A stretch of 57,391 nt of DNA, taken from NCBI GenBank assembly GCA_021325135.1, contig JAJPHT010000021.1:1-57391 (forward strand). Direction: 5' to 3'. This document shows, piece after piece, positions 1 to 8,316 of the stretch. The notes below the pieces were generated by a model that saw only the letters and a program-made list of their open reading frames with translations, made no database searches and had not been told where the DNA came from. How positions within the stretch are numbered: position 1 is the stretch's first letter; the number at the start of each line of letters is the position of its first letter. A program made the translations under genes and the position numbers. The DNA is from Pseudomonadota bacterium. Its GTDB lineage: Archaea; Thermoplasmatota; SW-10-69-26; JACQPN01; JAJPHT01.

Positions 1-2
1 CG

Positions 3-338
3 GGCCTTCGGATCCTCATCCAGGACCTCAAGAAGAAGTCCTGGGAGAACGAAGCGCCCATCTGGCGAGACATCGCGAAGCGCCTCGAGAAGCCGACGAA
101 GCAGCGCATCGTCGTGAACCTTTCTCGTGTGGACCGCTACGCGAACGACGGCGAGACCATCCTCGTGCCCGGCAAGCTCCTGGCCGCGGGCGCGCTCACG
201 AAGCGCGTCAAGATCGCGGCCTACGGCTTCAGCCAGGGCGCCATCGAGAAGGTCACCGCCGCCGGAGGCGAATGCATGACGATCGAGACCCTTGCCGCGG
301 CGAACCCGACGGGCAAGAACGTGAAGATCCTCGGGTGA
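3..338 (+). CDS. rpl18e: Large-subunit ribosomal protein L18e, 5'-truncated
   Basis: The reading frame is open from the window edge and gives 111 residues, beginning within GLRILIQDLKKKSWENEAP. L18e is normally about 120 residues, so only some ten N-terminal residues lie outside the window. The stretch around residues 34-60 (RIVVNLSRVDRYANDGE, then VPGKLLAAG) is the most conserved part of the family. L18e binds 23S rRNA in the archaeal and eukaryotic large subunit. It is the first visible gene of an L18e-L13-S9-RpoN operon that is typical of archaea, and the next start lies 6 bases downstream. A GTG inside the frame at 114 is not the true start, because conserved sequence continues upstream of it. 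Confidence 0.95.
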   Translation, partial: GLRILIQDLKKKSWENEAPIWRDIAKRLEKPTKQRIVVNLSRVDRYANDGETILVPGKLLAAGALTKRVKIAAYGFSQGAIEKVTAAGGECMTIETLAAANPTGKNVKILG

Positions 339-344
339 TATCAC

Positions 345-824
345 ATGCCCAAGAAGATCACCCCGAACCCGCAGATCGCCGAGTGGTCCCGCGCCGGCAA
401 GCCCCGCGTCGTGACCGTCGTCGACGGCACCGGCGCCAGCGCGGGCCGCCTCGCGAGCTACGTCGCGAAGCGCCTCCTCGCCGGCGAGGAAGTGCACATC
501 GTCAACGCCGAGAAGGCGACCGTCTCCGGCACCAAGGAGGCCGTGCTCGAGCGCTACAACTTCAAGCGCGACGTGGGCACGACCCGCAAGGGCCCGTACT
601 ATCCCCGCGTCCCGCATCTGATGATGAAGAGGACCGTGCGCGGGATGTTCAACTACCAGGAGCTCTCCAGCCACCGCGAGGCGTACAAGCGCCTCAAGTG
701 CTGGATCGGCGTCCCCGAGCAGCTGGCCAACCAGCAGCCCATCGTGATCGAGAAGGCGCTCAGCCACGCGCCCCGCTCCGTCACCTTCGGCGACCTGGCG
801 AAGACCCTGGGAGCCAAGTTCTGA
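345..824 (+). CDS. rpl13: Large-subunit ribosomal protein L13
   Basis: This 159-residue protein matches the archaeal L13 (eukaryotic L13a) pattern. It has an alpha/beta core starting VVTVVDGTGASAGRLASYVA, an internal IVNAEKATVSGTK segment, and the RTVRGMFNYQ region. It is a little longer than most archaeal L13 proteins because of about 20 N-terminal residues. L13 binds early to 23S rRNA and helps start large-subunit assembly. The gene follows L18e by 6 bases and precedes S9 by 10, so the set is almost certainly one transcript. A weak Shine-Dalgarno-like GGTGAT sits just before the ATG. Confidence 0.96.
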   Translation: MPKKITPNPQIAEWSRAGKPRVVTVVDGTGASAGRLASYVAKRLLAGEEVHIVNAEKATVSGTKEAVLERYNFKRDVGTTRKGPYYPRVPHLMMKRTVRGMFNYQELSSHREAYKRLKCWIGVPEQLANQQPIVIEKALSHAPRSVTFGDLAKTLGAKF

Positions 825-834
825 GGTGTGAAGG

Positions 835-1242
835 ATGAGCGCAACGAAGATCGTCAACGTGAGCGGCAAGCGCAAGACCGCCGTCGCCCGCGCCACCGTG
901 CGCAAGGGCGAGGGGCGCATCCGCATCAACAACACGCCCCTGGAGATCTACACCCCCGAGCTCTCCCGCCTCAAGATCCGCGAGGCCCTGCACTTCGCCG
1001 GCGACCACGCCAACAGCGTGGACATCGACGTCGACGTGAACGGCGGCGGCATCATGGGCCAGGCCGAGGCCATCCGCACGGCCATCGCGCGCGGCATCTA
1101 CGAGTACACCGGCGACGAGAGCCTGAAGGAGGCCCTCGTCTCCTACGACCGCACGCTGCTCGTCAACGACACGCGCCGCAAGGAGGCCAAGCACCAGCTG
1201 GGCCGCGGCGCGCGCAAGAAGAAGCAGAAGTCGTACCGTTGA
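835..1242 (+). CDS. rps9: Small-subunit ribosomal protein S9
   Basis: A 135-residue S9 (eukaryotic S16) protein. It starts with the family signature [19 protein letters not shown] and ends in the conserved basic tail KKKQKSYR, which in S9 reaches the P-site tRNA on the small subunit. The internal [18 protein letters not shown] segment is also characteristic. GAGGTG just upstream fits a ribosome binding site. It lies between L13 and RpoN in the usual archaeal order. Confidence 0.97.
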   Translation: MSATKIVNVSGKRKTAVARATVRKGEGRIRINNTPLEIYTPELSRLKIREALHFAGDHANSVDIDVDVNGGGIMGQAEAIRTAIARGIYEYTGDESLKEALVSYDRTLLVNDTRRKEAKHQLGRGARKKKQKSYR

Positions 1243-1253
1243 GGTGTTGAGCC

Positions 1254-1445
1254 ATGATGATCCCGGTCCGGTGCTTCACGTGCGGCAAGGTCGTGGGCTC
1301 CGCCTACGAGGCGTTCAAGGAGCGCCGCGCCGCGGGCGAGAACCCCGCCAAGATCATGGACAGCCTCGGCCTCACCCGCTACTGCTGCCGCAGGATGCTG
1401 GTGTCGCAGGTTGATATCATCGACGACTCGGCCCCCTACGCCTGA
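1254..1445 (+). CDS. rpoN: DNA-directed RNA polymerase subunit N
   Basis: A 63-residue zinc protein equivalent to eukaryotic Rpb10. Its zinc ligands are the CFTC pair near residues 8-11 and the adjacent CC pair in [17 protein letters not shown] at the start and LVSQVDIID near the end are family hallmarks. It helps assemble the RpoD/RpoL platform of archaeal RNA polymerase. Two adjacent ATG codons (1254 and 1257) are possible starts, and most family members begin MIPVRC, which favours 1257. GAGGTG lies about 7 bases before the first ATG. The usual partner rpoK is not next door but at 26117. Confidence 0.96.
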   Translation: MMIPVRCFTCGKVVGSAYEAFKERRAAGENPAKIMDSLGLTRYCCRRMLVSQVDIIDDSAPYA

Positions 1446-1465
1446 GCGCAGCGAAGGCGCGACAC

Positions 1466-1500
1466 GCGCGGCTCCGGCTGCGCGCCCCTCTTTTCTTCTT
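1466..1500 (+). terminator. Probable terminator of the ribosomal protein/rpoN operon
   Basis: GCGCG at 1466-1470 can pair with CGCGC at 1481-1485. A pyrimidine tract with TTTTCTTCTT at 1491-1500 follows. It sits 20 bases after the rpoN stop. Archaeal termination depends mainly on the T-rich tract, so the hairpin may be incidental. Confidence 0.5.
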
Positions 1501-1584
1501 CCGCTCCTCCAGGTGCACCCCTGTCTCGCGCCCGACGCGGGGAGGGCCCTCCGGCCGGCGGGGCGCGGCGGCTCGCGGGTGATC

Positions 1585-2034
1585 TCATCCCGTGACGTGC
1601 CCGCTCCAGACGGCCTTGCTGTCCACGAGGACCTGGACGCTCTTGCCCGCGAGCTCGGAGCCGTGGACGATGACGCGCTGGCCCGGCTTCACGACGACCT
1701 GGAAGGGCTGCCAGTCGTCGCGGGGCGCGCACGCGCCGGTGGCGCCCGCGACGCAGTAGCCCGAGCCGCCGACCTCGCCCCCGTCGTAGCGCAGCGTCGT
1801 GCCGTCAAGCTCCACGGTGATGGAGCCCCAGGTGAGGTTCCCGCTGGCGTTGGTGACGCGAAGCTCCTTGGTGCGCGCGTCGGTCATGGCGGCCGTGTCG
1901 TCCAGGGAGATGGTCTTGCCTGAGCCGCTGTCGGCGCCGTAGACGGCGTGCATGTACACGGCGGCGCTGACGCCCAGGACGGTGGCGATCATCATGAGGA
2001 CGGCGACGGCGTTGGAGACGGCCTGGTCGCGCAT
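1585..2034 (-). CDS. Archaeal type IV pilin-like protein, downstream copy
   Basis: A 149-residue protein with a short N-terminus (MRDQ) and then one hydrophobic segment, AVSNAVAVLMMIATVLGVSA at residues 5-24. This is the layout of archaeal class III signal peptides, which are cut before the hydrophobic stretch that packs in the pilus core. The rest is a predicted extracellular beta-rich head with two Cys (CVAGATGAC). The head shares phrases with the upstream neighbour, such as LDGTTLRYD versus LDGAALGYD, so the two are paralogues. The start lies 3 bases past the neighbour's stop, giving a two-gene operon. Adhesion or surface pilus function is inferred from family resemblance only. Confidence 0.75.
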   Translation of the reverse strand: MRDQAVSNAVAVLMMIATVLGVSAAVYMHAVYGADSGSGKTISLDDTAAMTDARTKELRVTNASGNLTWGSITVELDGTTLRYDGGEVGGSGYCVAGATGACAPRDDWQPFQVVVKPGQRVIVHGSELAGKSVQVLVDSKAVWSGHVTG

Positions 2035-2037
2035 GGT

Positions 2038-2496
2038 TCACCCGAGATGGACCTGGAGGATGGCGGCGTTCGCGTCGGGGGCGGAGACGAGGAGCGTCTT
2101 CCCGGCGAGGGACGAGGAGTGGATCACCAGGTGCGAGCCGGGCGCGACGCGGGTCGTCGCGGGGGCCCAGGAGCCCGTGGGGATGCAGCCGGAGCCGTCC
2201 GCGACGACGCAGAACGTGTCGGGCGTCGCGAGGGCCGAGTCGTAGCCCAGCGCCGCGCCGTCCAGGCGGACCGACACGTCGCTCCAGTGGAGGGGCGTCG
2301 AGAGGGCGGTGAGCGTGAAGGAGCGGTCGGTGGGGGTCGCGCCCTCGTCCGGCGAGAGGGACATCGCGGGGGGCGGCGCCGCGTGGTCGCCGACACCCAC
2401 CCAGAGGTAGACGACGGCCGCCAGGGCGATGACGACGGCGATCATGAGGACCGTGCCGAGGGCCTCCGACACTGCCCCGTCAAGGACCCCGCGCAT
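2038..2496 (-). CDS. Archaeal type IV pilin-like protein, upstream copy
   Basis: A 152-residue pilin-like protein starting [20 protein letters not shown], a class III signal peptide with a hydrophobic helix to about residue 35. The extracellular part has two Cys ([10 protein letters not shown]) that align with the pair in the downstream copy. The frame stays open upstream to 2538. The ATG at 2496 is preferred because it gives a standard pilin N-terminus and lies about 31 bases from the CCTTAAGG box at 2523-2530. It is divergent from purT. Confidence 0.75.
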   Translation of the reverse strand: MRGVLDGAVSEALGTVLMIAVVIALAAVVYLWVGVGDHAAPPPAMSLSPDEGATPTDRSFTLTALSTPLHWSDVSVRLDGAALGYDSALATPDTFCVVADGSGCIPTGSWAPATTRVAPGSHLVIHSSSLAGKTLLVSAPDANAAILQVHLG

Positions 2497-2522
2497 CGCG
2501 CCCTGGCTTCTCCAGGTGGCGT

Positions 2523-2530
2523 CCTTAAGG
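2523..2530. promoter_or_regulatory. Palindromic CCTTAAGG box between pilins and purT
   Basis: CCTTAAGG is the most AT-rich palindrome in the short divergent spacer. It lies about 31 bases from the pilin ATG (2496, minus strand) and 31-34 from the purT GTG/ATG (2558/2561, plus strand). It could therefore serve as a two-way TATA element. Confidence 0.45.
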
Positions 2531-2560
2531 GTATGCAATCGTCCTTATTTCCTCGGCGTG

Positions 2561-3766
2561 ATGGGGGCCCCGATGCGCGCGATGGGGTCTGCGCTGAAGG
2601 CGTCCGCGACGAGGGTCCTCCTCCTGGGGAGCGGGGAGCTTGGCAAGGAGGTCGCCATCGAGGCGACGCGCCTGGGGTGCGAGGTGATCGCCTGCGACCG
2701 CTACGCCGACGCGCCGGCCATGCAGGTCGCGCATCGCAGCCGCGTCTTCAGCATGCTTGACGGCGCCGCCATCCGCCGCGCGGTGGAGGAGGAGAAGCCC
2801 GCCTTCATCGTGCCCGAGATCGAGGCCATCGCCACCGAGACGCTGGTGGAGCTGGAGAAGGAGGGGTGGCGCGTCGTGCCCACGGCCCGCGCCGCGCGCC
2901 TCACCATGGACCGCGAGGGCATCCGCCGCCTCGCCGCCGAGGAGCTTGGCCTCCCCACCAGCGCGTATCGCTTCGCGTCCTCCTTCGAGGAGCTTGCGGC
3001 GGGCGCGAAGGCCGTCGGGTTCCCGTGCGTCGTGAAGCCCACCATGAGCAGCAGCGGCAAGGGGCAGAGCGTCGCGCGCTCCGAGGCCGACCTGCGCCGC
3101 GCGTGGGACTACGCCATGACGGGCACGCGCGCCGCCACGGGCCGCGTCATCGTCGAGGGCTTCGTCCGCTTCGACTACGAGATCACGCTCCTCACCGTGC
3201 GGCACGCGGCGGGCACCTCCTTCTGCGAGCCCATCGGCCACGTGCAGGTGGACGGCGACTACCGCGAGTCGTGGCAGCCGCACCCCATGAGCCCCGCCGC
3301 GCTGGGGAAGTCCCAGGAGATCGCGAAGAAGGTCACCGACGCCCTGGGCGGGCGTGGGGTGTTCGGCGTCGAGCTGTTCGTGAAGGGCGACGACGTGTGG
3401 TTCAGCGAGGTGTCGCCGCGCCCCCACGACACGGGCATGGTCACCATGGCGAGCCAGGGCATGAGCGAGTTCGAGCTTCACGTCCGCGCCATCCTCGGCC
3501 TCCCCATCCCCTCCATCGAGTGCAGGCCCGGCGCCAGCGCGGCCGTGCTCAGCGAGGTCGACAGCGACGACCCCGTCTTCGAGGGCGTTGCCGACGCGCT
3601 CTCCGAGCCCGGCACCTGGGTCCGCCTCTTCGGGAAGCCCAAGGCCATCGCCAAGCCGCCGCGCCGCATGGGCGTCGTCCTCGCGCAGGGCGCCACCGTC
3701 GAGGAGGCGCGGCGAAAGGCCGTCGCGGGCGCGAAGGGCATCCGCGTCAGGGACGGCGGCGCATGA
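2561..3766 (+). CDS. purT: Formate-dependent phosphoribosylglycinamide formyltransferase
   Basis: A 401-residue ATP-grasp enzyme that makes formyl-GAR from GAR, formate and ATP, the third step of purine synthesis, without folate. The N-terminal pre-ATP-grasp domain has the nucleotide-binding turn [28 protein letters not shown] is the ATP-grasp glycine-rich loop. [16 protein letters not shown] holds the metal-binding Glu and PurT-specific residues. The length matches the family (about 390-400). ATG 2561 was chosen from length and from the CCTTAAGG box 34 bases upstream; GTG 2558 and ATG 2573 are alternatives. The stop overlaps the start of the next gene (ATGA), so the two are translationally coupled. 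Confidence 0.93.
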   Translation: MGAPMRAMGSALKASATRVLLLGSGELGKEVAIEATRLGCEVIACDRYADAPAMQVAHRSRVFSMLDGAAIRRAVEEEKPAFIVPEIEAIATETLVELEKEGWRVVPTARAARLTMDREGIRRLAAEELGLPTSAYRFASSFEELAAGAKAVGFPCVVKPTMSSSGKGQSVARSEADLRRAWDYAMTGTRAATGRVIVEGFVRFDYEITLLTVRHAAGTSFCEPIGHVQVDGDYRESWQPHPMSPAALGKSQEIAKKVTDALGGRGVFGVELFVKGDDVWFSEVSPRPHDTGMVTMASQGMSEFELHVRAILGLPIPSIECRPGASAAVLSEVDSDDPVFEGVADALSEPGTWVRLFGKPKAIAKPPRRMGVVLAQGATVEEARRKAVAGAKGIRVRDGGA

Positions 3767-4959
3767 GAGCGGTCCTCCTCGCCGCGGGCGAAGGCAAGCG
3801 CATGCGCCCCCTCACCGCGAACCGGCCCAAGGTGCTCCTCCCCGCGGGCCCCGAGCCGCTGCTGCACCGCCTCCTGCGCCAGCTCTCGCAGGCCGGCGTG
3901 CGCGAGGTCACCATCGTCACGCACCACAAGGCGGAGGCCGTGCGCGCCAGCGTCGCCGACGGCTCGCGCTGGGGCGTGCGCGTGCAGTACGCCGAGCAGG
4001 GCGCGGCACGCGGCACGGGGCACGCCGTCGCGGCCGCGAAGCCCCCGGCGGACGAGCCCTTCCTCATCCTCAACGGCGACGTGTTCCTGCGCGACGCGGA
4101 CGTGAAGCGCGTCGTCCAGAGCGGCCCGTGCAGCCTCGCCGCCGCGCGCGTCGAGCGCCCGCAGGCGTATGGCGTCCTGGAGACGCAGGGCGGGCGCGCG
4201 GTGCGCGTCGTCGAGAAGAGCCCGAACCCGCCCGGCGACCTCGCCAACGCGGGCGTCTACTTCGCGCCCGCCGGCTTCGCGCCGCTCCTGGACGCGCTCC
4301 AGCCCAGCCCCCGCGGCGAGCTGGAATTGACCGACGCGCTCCAGGCCTCCTTCGGCCAGGTGGGCGGCTGGAAGGTCGTGGAGGCGCAGGACTGGCTCGA
4401 CGTGGGCCGCCCGTGGGACCTCCTGGCCGCGGCGGAGCGCGCGCTCGCCGAGTGGCCCGAGGAGCGCAAGGGCACCATCGAGCCCGGCGCCACGCTCCAC
4501 GGCAAGGTCATCGTGGCCGAGGGCGCCATCGTCAAGGCCGGCGCCTACGTCGAGGGCCCGGTCTACGTCGGGCCCAAGGCGGTGGTCGGGCCCAACTGCC
4601 ACCTGCGCCCCAACACGGTGCTCCTGGAGGGCGCCAAGGTGGGGAACGCCTGCGAGATCAAGGCGTCCATCCTCATGGCGCACAGCCACGCGGCGCACCT
4701 GAGCTATCTGGGTGATAGCATCCTGGGCGAGCGCGCGAACCTGGGCGCGGGGACGCTGGTGGCGAACCTGCGCCACGACGGCAGGCCCGTCAAGGTCACG
4801 CACCTGGGCGAGCGCGTGGACACCGGGCGCCGCAAGCTGGGCGTCGTGCTGGGCGACGACGTCCACACCGGGATCAACACGTCGCTCAACGTCGGCGTCA
4901 TGCTCCCCGCGGGGGACACCACCATGCCCGGCGAAGTGGTGATGGTCACTCGCGTCTAG
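3763..4959 (+). CDS. GlmU-like sugar-1-phosphate nucleotidyltransferase/acetyltransferase, copy 1
   Basis: A 398-residue two-domain enzyme. The N-terminal nucleotidyltransferase domain opens with [18 protein letters not shown] and PKVLLP, the NTP-binding signature. [10 protein letters not shown] carries the metal-binding Asp, and [10 protein letters not shown] is the usual substrate-site region. From about residue 245 there are left-handed beta-helix hexapeptide repeats such as [20 protein letters not shown]. Archaeal proteins of this build often both N-acetylate amino-sugar phosphates and form UDP-sugars. It overlaps purT by 4 bases. A second, similar protein is encoded at 53935 beside glmS, and that copy is the likelier dedicated UDP-GlcNAc enzyme. 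Confidence 0.88.
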   Translation: MRAVLLAAGEGKRMRPLTANRPKVLLPAGPEPLLHRLLRQLSQAGVREVTIVTHHKAEAVRASVADGSRWGVRVQYAEQGAARGTGHAVAAAKPPADEPFLILNGDVFLRDADVKRVVQSGPCSLAAARVERPQAYGVLETQGGRAVRVVEKSPNPPGDLANAGVYFAPAGFAPLLDALQPSPRGELELTDALQASFGQVGGWKVVEAQDWLDVGRPWDLLAAAERALAEWPEERKGTIEPGATLHGKVIVAEGAIVKAGAYVEGPVYVGPKAVVGPNCHLRPNTVLLEGAKVGNACEIKASILMAHSHAAHLSYLGDSILGERANLGAGTLVANLRHDGRPVKVTHLGERVDTGRRKLGVVLGDDVHTGINTSLNVGVMLPAGDTTMPGEVVMVTRV

Positions 4960-5096
4960 GCCCGCACGCCCACGAGCGCGCCCAAGGGGACGCGCGCGAG
5001 GAGCAGGCCGCAGCGGGCGCACGAGGAGTCGACCCACGCCGCGCCCGCCTCCTGGAGGACGCCGGAGTGGCCGCAGAGGGGGCAGCAACCGCGCAT
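4956..5096 (-). CDS. Small zinc-ribbon protein
   Basis: A 46-residue protein made almost wholly of one zinc ribbon, CCPLCGHSG and then CARCGLL, resembling TFIIB-type or ribosomal zinc knuckles. Its role is unknown. The frame continues upstream to 5174, but ATG 5096 is preferred. It gives the ribbon a compact start, and a CCTATCCC TATA-like box is centred 26 bases upstream. The 3' end overlaps the convergent GlmU-like gene by 4 bases. Confidence 0.6.
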   Translation of the reverse strand: MRGCCPLCGHSGVLQEAGAAWVDSSCARCGLLLARVPLGALVGVRA

Positions 5097-5118
5097 GGGG
5101 GGAGCACCAGCCGGAGAG

Positions 5119-5126
5119 GGATAGGC
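5119..5126 (-). promoter_or_regulatory. TATA-like box for the zinc-ribbon gene
   Basis: Minus-strand CCTATCCC is centred about 26 bases before ATG 5096, the spacing expected of a leaderless archaeal transcript. Confidence 0.4.
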
Positions 5127-5157
5127 CTGGAGGGCTTCTCCCTTGTCCCGCTGTCGC

Positions 5158-5167
5158 CTATCTTTTT
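5158..5167 (+). promoter_or_regulatory. TATA-like box for the membrane protein at 5189
   Basis: CTATCTTTTT is centred 27 bases before ATG 5189. It is the most AT-rich run in the spacer and predicts a leaderless mRNA. Confidence 0.5.
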
Positions 5168-5188
5168 CTGGCACGAACCCCGGCGTTC

Positions 5189-6931
5189 ATGAGCGGGGCG
5201 CGCCGTGCCTCTGCGATGCTCCCCTTCCCGTCCGGCGACCTGGTCGTGGCCGCCGCCGGGATCCCTCTCCTCTTCGGCCTGCCGGGCCTGCTGGCCCTCC
5301 TCCCCCTGACGCCGGGGTGGGGCTGGCTCCCCCGCGCGCTCGTCGGGGTGGCCCTGGGCATGGCGGGCGTCACGTTCGCCGCGTGGGGCGGCAACGCGCT
5401 CCTGGGCCTCCCCCTCGACGCGCGCCTCGCCTGGGGCTCGTGGGCCGCGCTGACGCTCCTCGCGGGCGCCGCCGCGTGGCTCGCGCGCCACCAGTGGCTC
5501 CCCCTGGCGCGGCCCCGCGTCGGGCGGAAGCACCTCGTCCTCGCGCTCCTCCTCGTGGGCGTCGCCCTCTTCGTCACGCGCCCGCACTGGGGCACCGCGC
5601 TGCCGCTGCACCAGGACGAGTGGAGCCACCTGAGCGCCAGCAAGGCCATGGTGGACCAGGCGCGGGTGGCCTTCGTCGACCCGCACCTGGGGCTCTGGCC
5701 GCCGCCCAGCGACGGCGAGATCGCCTACCACGTCCTCCTCGCCGTGGCCAAGCTCCTCACCGGAGCGGACTGGCTCGCCCTCTTCCTCGCGCTGCCCCCG
5801 CTGGTGGCGGCCCTCCTGGTGGCGACGGCGTTCTGCTGCGGCGAGCGCGAAGGGTACGGCTTGGAGGCCGCGCTCCTGGTGGCCCTCCTCCCCACGAGCA
5901 TCCGCGTGCTGGGGCCCCAGTACGCGGTGCCCCTGGCGCTGGGCCTCTTCTTCATCCCCGCCTCGTTCCTCCTCTTCGCGGGCGCAGCACCCCGGCGCAC
6001 GCTGCCGCTCCTCGCGCTCCTTCTGGTGTTCCTCTTCTTCGCGCACCCGCAGAGCGCGGCCGCCGCGGGCGTCCTCACGGGCACCTACGCGCTCCTCACC
6101 GCGCGGCGCGGCCCGTGGCGCTCCCTCGCGCTCCTCGCCCTGGCCGCCGTGCCCTTCGTGCTGGGCCTCGTCGTCTTCCGCAAGCAGACGGAGCCCGACG
6201 ACCTCCTCGCCGCCTCCACCGGCCTCCCGGTCCCCGAGTTCCTCTCCCTCTTCGGCGCCGCGGCGGGGCTCCTCTTCCTGGCGGGCGCGTTCCTCACGCT
6301 CCTGGACCCCAACCCCGAGCGCCTCGCGTGGGTCGCCACGAGCCTCGCGCACCTCCTCCTCATCGCCCTCTTCGTCACGGTCCACGTCGGGCAGAACAAC
6401 CTCTTCGACCGCGCGTGGATGCACGGCATGCTCACCATGAGCATGACCGGAGGCTTCGCGCTCCACGCCCTCAGGAGGGCGCCCTGGAGGCCTGCGCTGC
6501 GCGTCGGCGCCACCGCGCTGGCGGTCCTCCTCGTGGTGGGCCTTGCCGTCCCCGCCCAGGCCGCGCGCGAGGGCGAGTATTACCAGGTGCTCTCGCCGAC
6601 GGACTATGACAACGCGATCTGGGCGCGCGACCACGTGCCGCACGGCGGCGCGCGCGCCCTCGTCGACCCGTGGCAGGGCAACGCGTGGAACACGCTCACC
6701 GGCATCCACGTCTACGCCGCGCAGCCCTTCGGCATGACCTCGCTGCGCGCCTCGCCCTACCAGAACGTCCCCGCCGCGCTGCGCATGCTCGCCTCCAACA
6801 TGAGCGACGAGAGGACGCTCCAGCGCTGGAACGTCACGCTCCTGGTCACGGACCACCCCGTGGCGAACGCCAACTTCACTGAGGTCCACCCCGGCCTCTG
6901 GCAGCGCGTCCGGCCGAACCTCTCCTCGTGA
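5189..6931 (+). CDS. GT-C-like polytopic membrane protein
   Basis: A 580-residue protein with about 11-13 hydrophobic segments through roughly residue 455, then a soluble C-terminal domain of about 120 residues. An acidic motif, LHQDEWSHL, follows the first membrane segments. This is the position where GT-C enzymes that use lipid-linked sugars (PMT/GT39, oligosaccharyltransferases) carry a catalytic Asp/Glu pair. The C-terminal part (DYDNAIWARDHVP and later) resembles in layout the end of the island protein at 13768. Glycosyl transfer from a polyprenyl phosphate is inferred; no family name can be assigned by eye. ATG 5189 is supported by the TATA box 27 bases upstream; 5216 is an alternative. 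Confidence 0.6.
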   Translation: MSGARRASAMLPFPSGDLVVAAAGIPLLFGLPGLLALLPLTPGWGWLPRALVGVALGMAGVTFAAWGGNALLGLPLDARLAWGSWAALTLLAGAAAWLARHQWLPLARPRVGRKHLVLALLLVGVALFVTRPHWGTALPLHQDEWSHLSASKAMVDQARVAFVDPHLGLWPPPSDGEIAYHVLLAVAKLLTGADWLALFLALPPLVAALLVATAFCCGEREGYGLEAALLVALLPTSIRVLGPQYAVPLALGLFFIPASFLLFAGAAPRRTLPLLALLLVFLFFAHPQSAAAAGVLTGTYALLTARRGPWRSLALLALAAVPFVLGLVVFRKQTEPDDLLAASTGLPVPEFLSLFGAAAGLLFLAGAFLTLLDPNPERLAWVATSLAHLLLIALFVTVHVGQNNLFDRAWMHGMLTMSMTGGFALHALRRAPWRPALRVGATALAVLLVVGLAVPAQAAREGEYYQVLSPTDYDNAIWARDHVPHGGARALVDPWQGNAWNTLTGIHVYAAQPFGMTSLRASPYQNVPAALRMLASNMSDERTLQRWNVTLLVTDHPVANANFTEVHPGLWQRVRPNLSS

Positions 6932-6965
6932 GCGGCGCTCGTCCGTTGGTCCGGTGGCCGCTAGG

Positions 6966-6974
6966 CCAAATACT
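6966..6974 (+). promoter_or_regulatory. TATA-like box inside the spacer before the YdjM-like gene
   Basis: CCAAATACT is centred about 24 bases upstream of GTG 6994 and supports that start over the in-frame GTG at 6928. Confidence 0.4.
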
Positions 6975-6993
6975 CCCGGAGCGAGGCCCCAGC

Positions 6994-8145
6994 GTGAGCG
7001 CAGCGCTGACGCACGCGGCCATGGGGCTCCTCCTGGGCCTCGCCCTGCGCCTGCGCTGGCGCGACCTCCCCCTGGCTGCGCTCCTGGCCGAGCTGCCCGA
7101 CCTGGACCACCTGGGGCTGTTCCTGCCGGTGCCGGTCCTCGTCTCCCGCGGCACGCTGCACAACCTCTTCGTCTGCGTGGTCCTCCCCGCGGGCCTCGCC
7201 GCGTGGATGCGCTGGCGCGACGTCGCGCCCCGCTGGCAGCGCCTCGCCCTCGCCGCGCCCCTCCTCCTCACGAGCCACCTCCTCCTGGACATGCTCCCCC
7301 TGGACCCCCTGGGCGGCGTGGGCAACGTCCTCCTCCTCTACCCCCTCTCGCCGACGCCCTACACGCTGGACTTCCAGGCTGCGGCGTACCTCAGCCCCGC
7401 GACCTACAGCACCATCACGCTGATGCTCCTGCTCCTGGCGGGCCTCGCCGCGCTGACGCTCTGGGTCGCCGAGCGCCGCGGCCTGCGCCCCCTCGCCGCC
7501 CTCGCGGGAGCCTGGCTCCTCGTCCTCCCCGCCGCCGGGCTCGCCGGCGCCATCGTGCCCGCGCCCGCCTACCCCAACGCGCTCCTCTCCGTGGAGGCGC
7601 CGCGCCTCAGGCTCCCCGAAGGGAGCATCCTCGCCCTGGTCCACAACCTCGGAGGGACCGGCCTCGGCGCGGGCGCCCTGCGGCTGGACGTCCGCGACGC
7701 CCACGGGCTCGTCGTCTCCGCCTCGAACCCCAAAGGGCTCGCGCCCGGCGAGACGTGGATCGTCGACCTCCCCGTCCCCGGCGACGCCCGCGCCCTGGGC
7801 GCCCTCACCGCCACGCTGGCCCACGCGCGCACCGGACACGCCTACGCCGCCGCCAAGCTCGCCGTGGAGCGCGGGCACCTGGACCTGGCCCTGCGCCTGG
7901 ACGCCGGCAGCGGGCCCCTCCAGGTCGTCGCCCGGAACGACGGAGGCCTCCCCGCGCCCGCCGGCTCCCTGCGCGCCACCGCCACCCAGAACGGACGCAT
8001 CGTCCAGAACCTCACCAACGACCAGCCCCTCCCCGCAGGCGGCTCGTGGACCCTCCCCCCCGCGGGCAGCCTCGGCGGCGCCCTGGCCACGTGGGACCTC
8101 CGCAGCGCCGACGACGGCACCCTCTACGACCGCCGCGCCACCTAG
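6994..8145 (+). CDS. YdjM-type membrane-bound metal-dependent hydrolase with a C-terminal extracellular domain
   Basis: A 383-residue protein. The first 180 residues carry the YdjM/DUF457 pattern: THAAMGLLLG at the start, ELPDLDHLG, HNLF, and SHLLLDMLPLD, whose Asp and His residues are the expected metal ligands. Several membrane segments surround them. After a further hydrophobic segment the last 200 residues form a beta-rich, probably extracellular region with no motif I recognise. GTG 6994 is preferred to GTG 6928 because YdjM proteins usually begin just before the first THxxxG motif and a TATA-like box precedes it. With the earlier start it would overlap the upstream gene by 4 bases. The family's substrate is not established. 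Confidence 0.65.
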   Translation: MSAALTHAAMGLLLGLALRLRWRDLPLAALLAELPDLDHLGLFLPVPVLVSRGTLHNLFVCVVLPAGLAAWMRWRDVAPRWQRLALAAPLLLTSHLLLDMLPLDPLGGVGNVLLLYPLSPTPYTLDFQAAAYLSPATYSTITLMLLLLAGLAALTLWVAERRGLRPLAALAGAWLLVLPAAGLAGAIVPAPAYPNALLSVEAPRLRLPEGSILALVHNLGGTGLGAGALRLDVRDAHGLVVSASNPKGLAPGETWIVDLPVPGDARALGALTATLAHARTGHAYAAAKLAVERGHLDLALRLDAGSGPLQVVARNDGGLPAPAGSLRATATQNGRIVQNLTNDQPLPAGGSWTLPPAGSLGGALATWDLRSADDGTLYDRRAT

Positions 8146-8158
8146 AGCCGACCTCTAG
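8142..8158 (+). terminator. Hairpin over the stop codon of the YdjM-like gene
   Basis: CTAGAG (8142-8147) and CTCTAG (8153-8158) form a perfect 6-base-pair stem with a 5-base loop that includes the TAG stop. No strong T-run follows nearby, although TTTTC occurs at 8191. Confidence 0.35.
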
Positions 8159-8316
8159 AAGCCGACTGGTGAAGCCCCGATCCCCAACCCTTTTCAAGGT
8201 CTGCAGCTAGCCGCCTTATGAAGGCCGGGCACGATCCGCACCACCGGAGAGGCTGGAAACCCCACCGGGTTCAAATCCCCCCTCCCGCTGCCCGCGTGCC
8301 CACCCGGAGCCTAGAC

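Noticed and set aside
8236..8295. A tRNA-like 3' half (GGGTTCAAATCCCC) before the GT2 gene.
   Set aside because: Only three of five T-stem pairs form, and no acceptor 5' strand, D arm or anticodon arm can be matched, with or without an intron. It is most likely chance similarity, although a tRNA remnant cannot be excluded.
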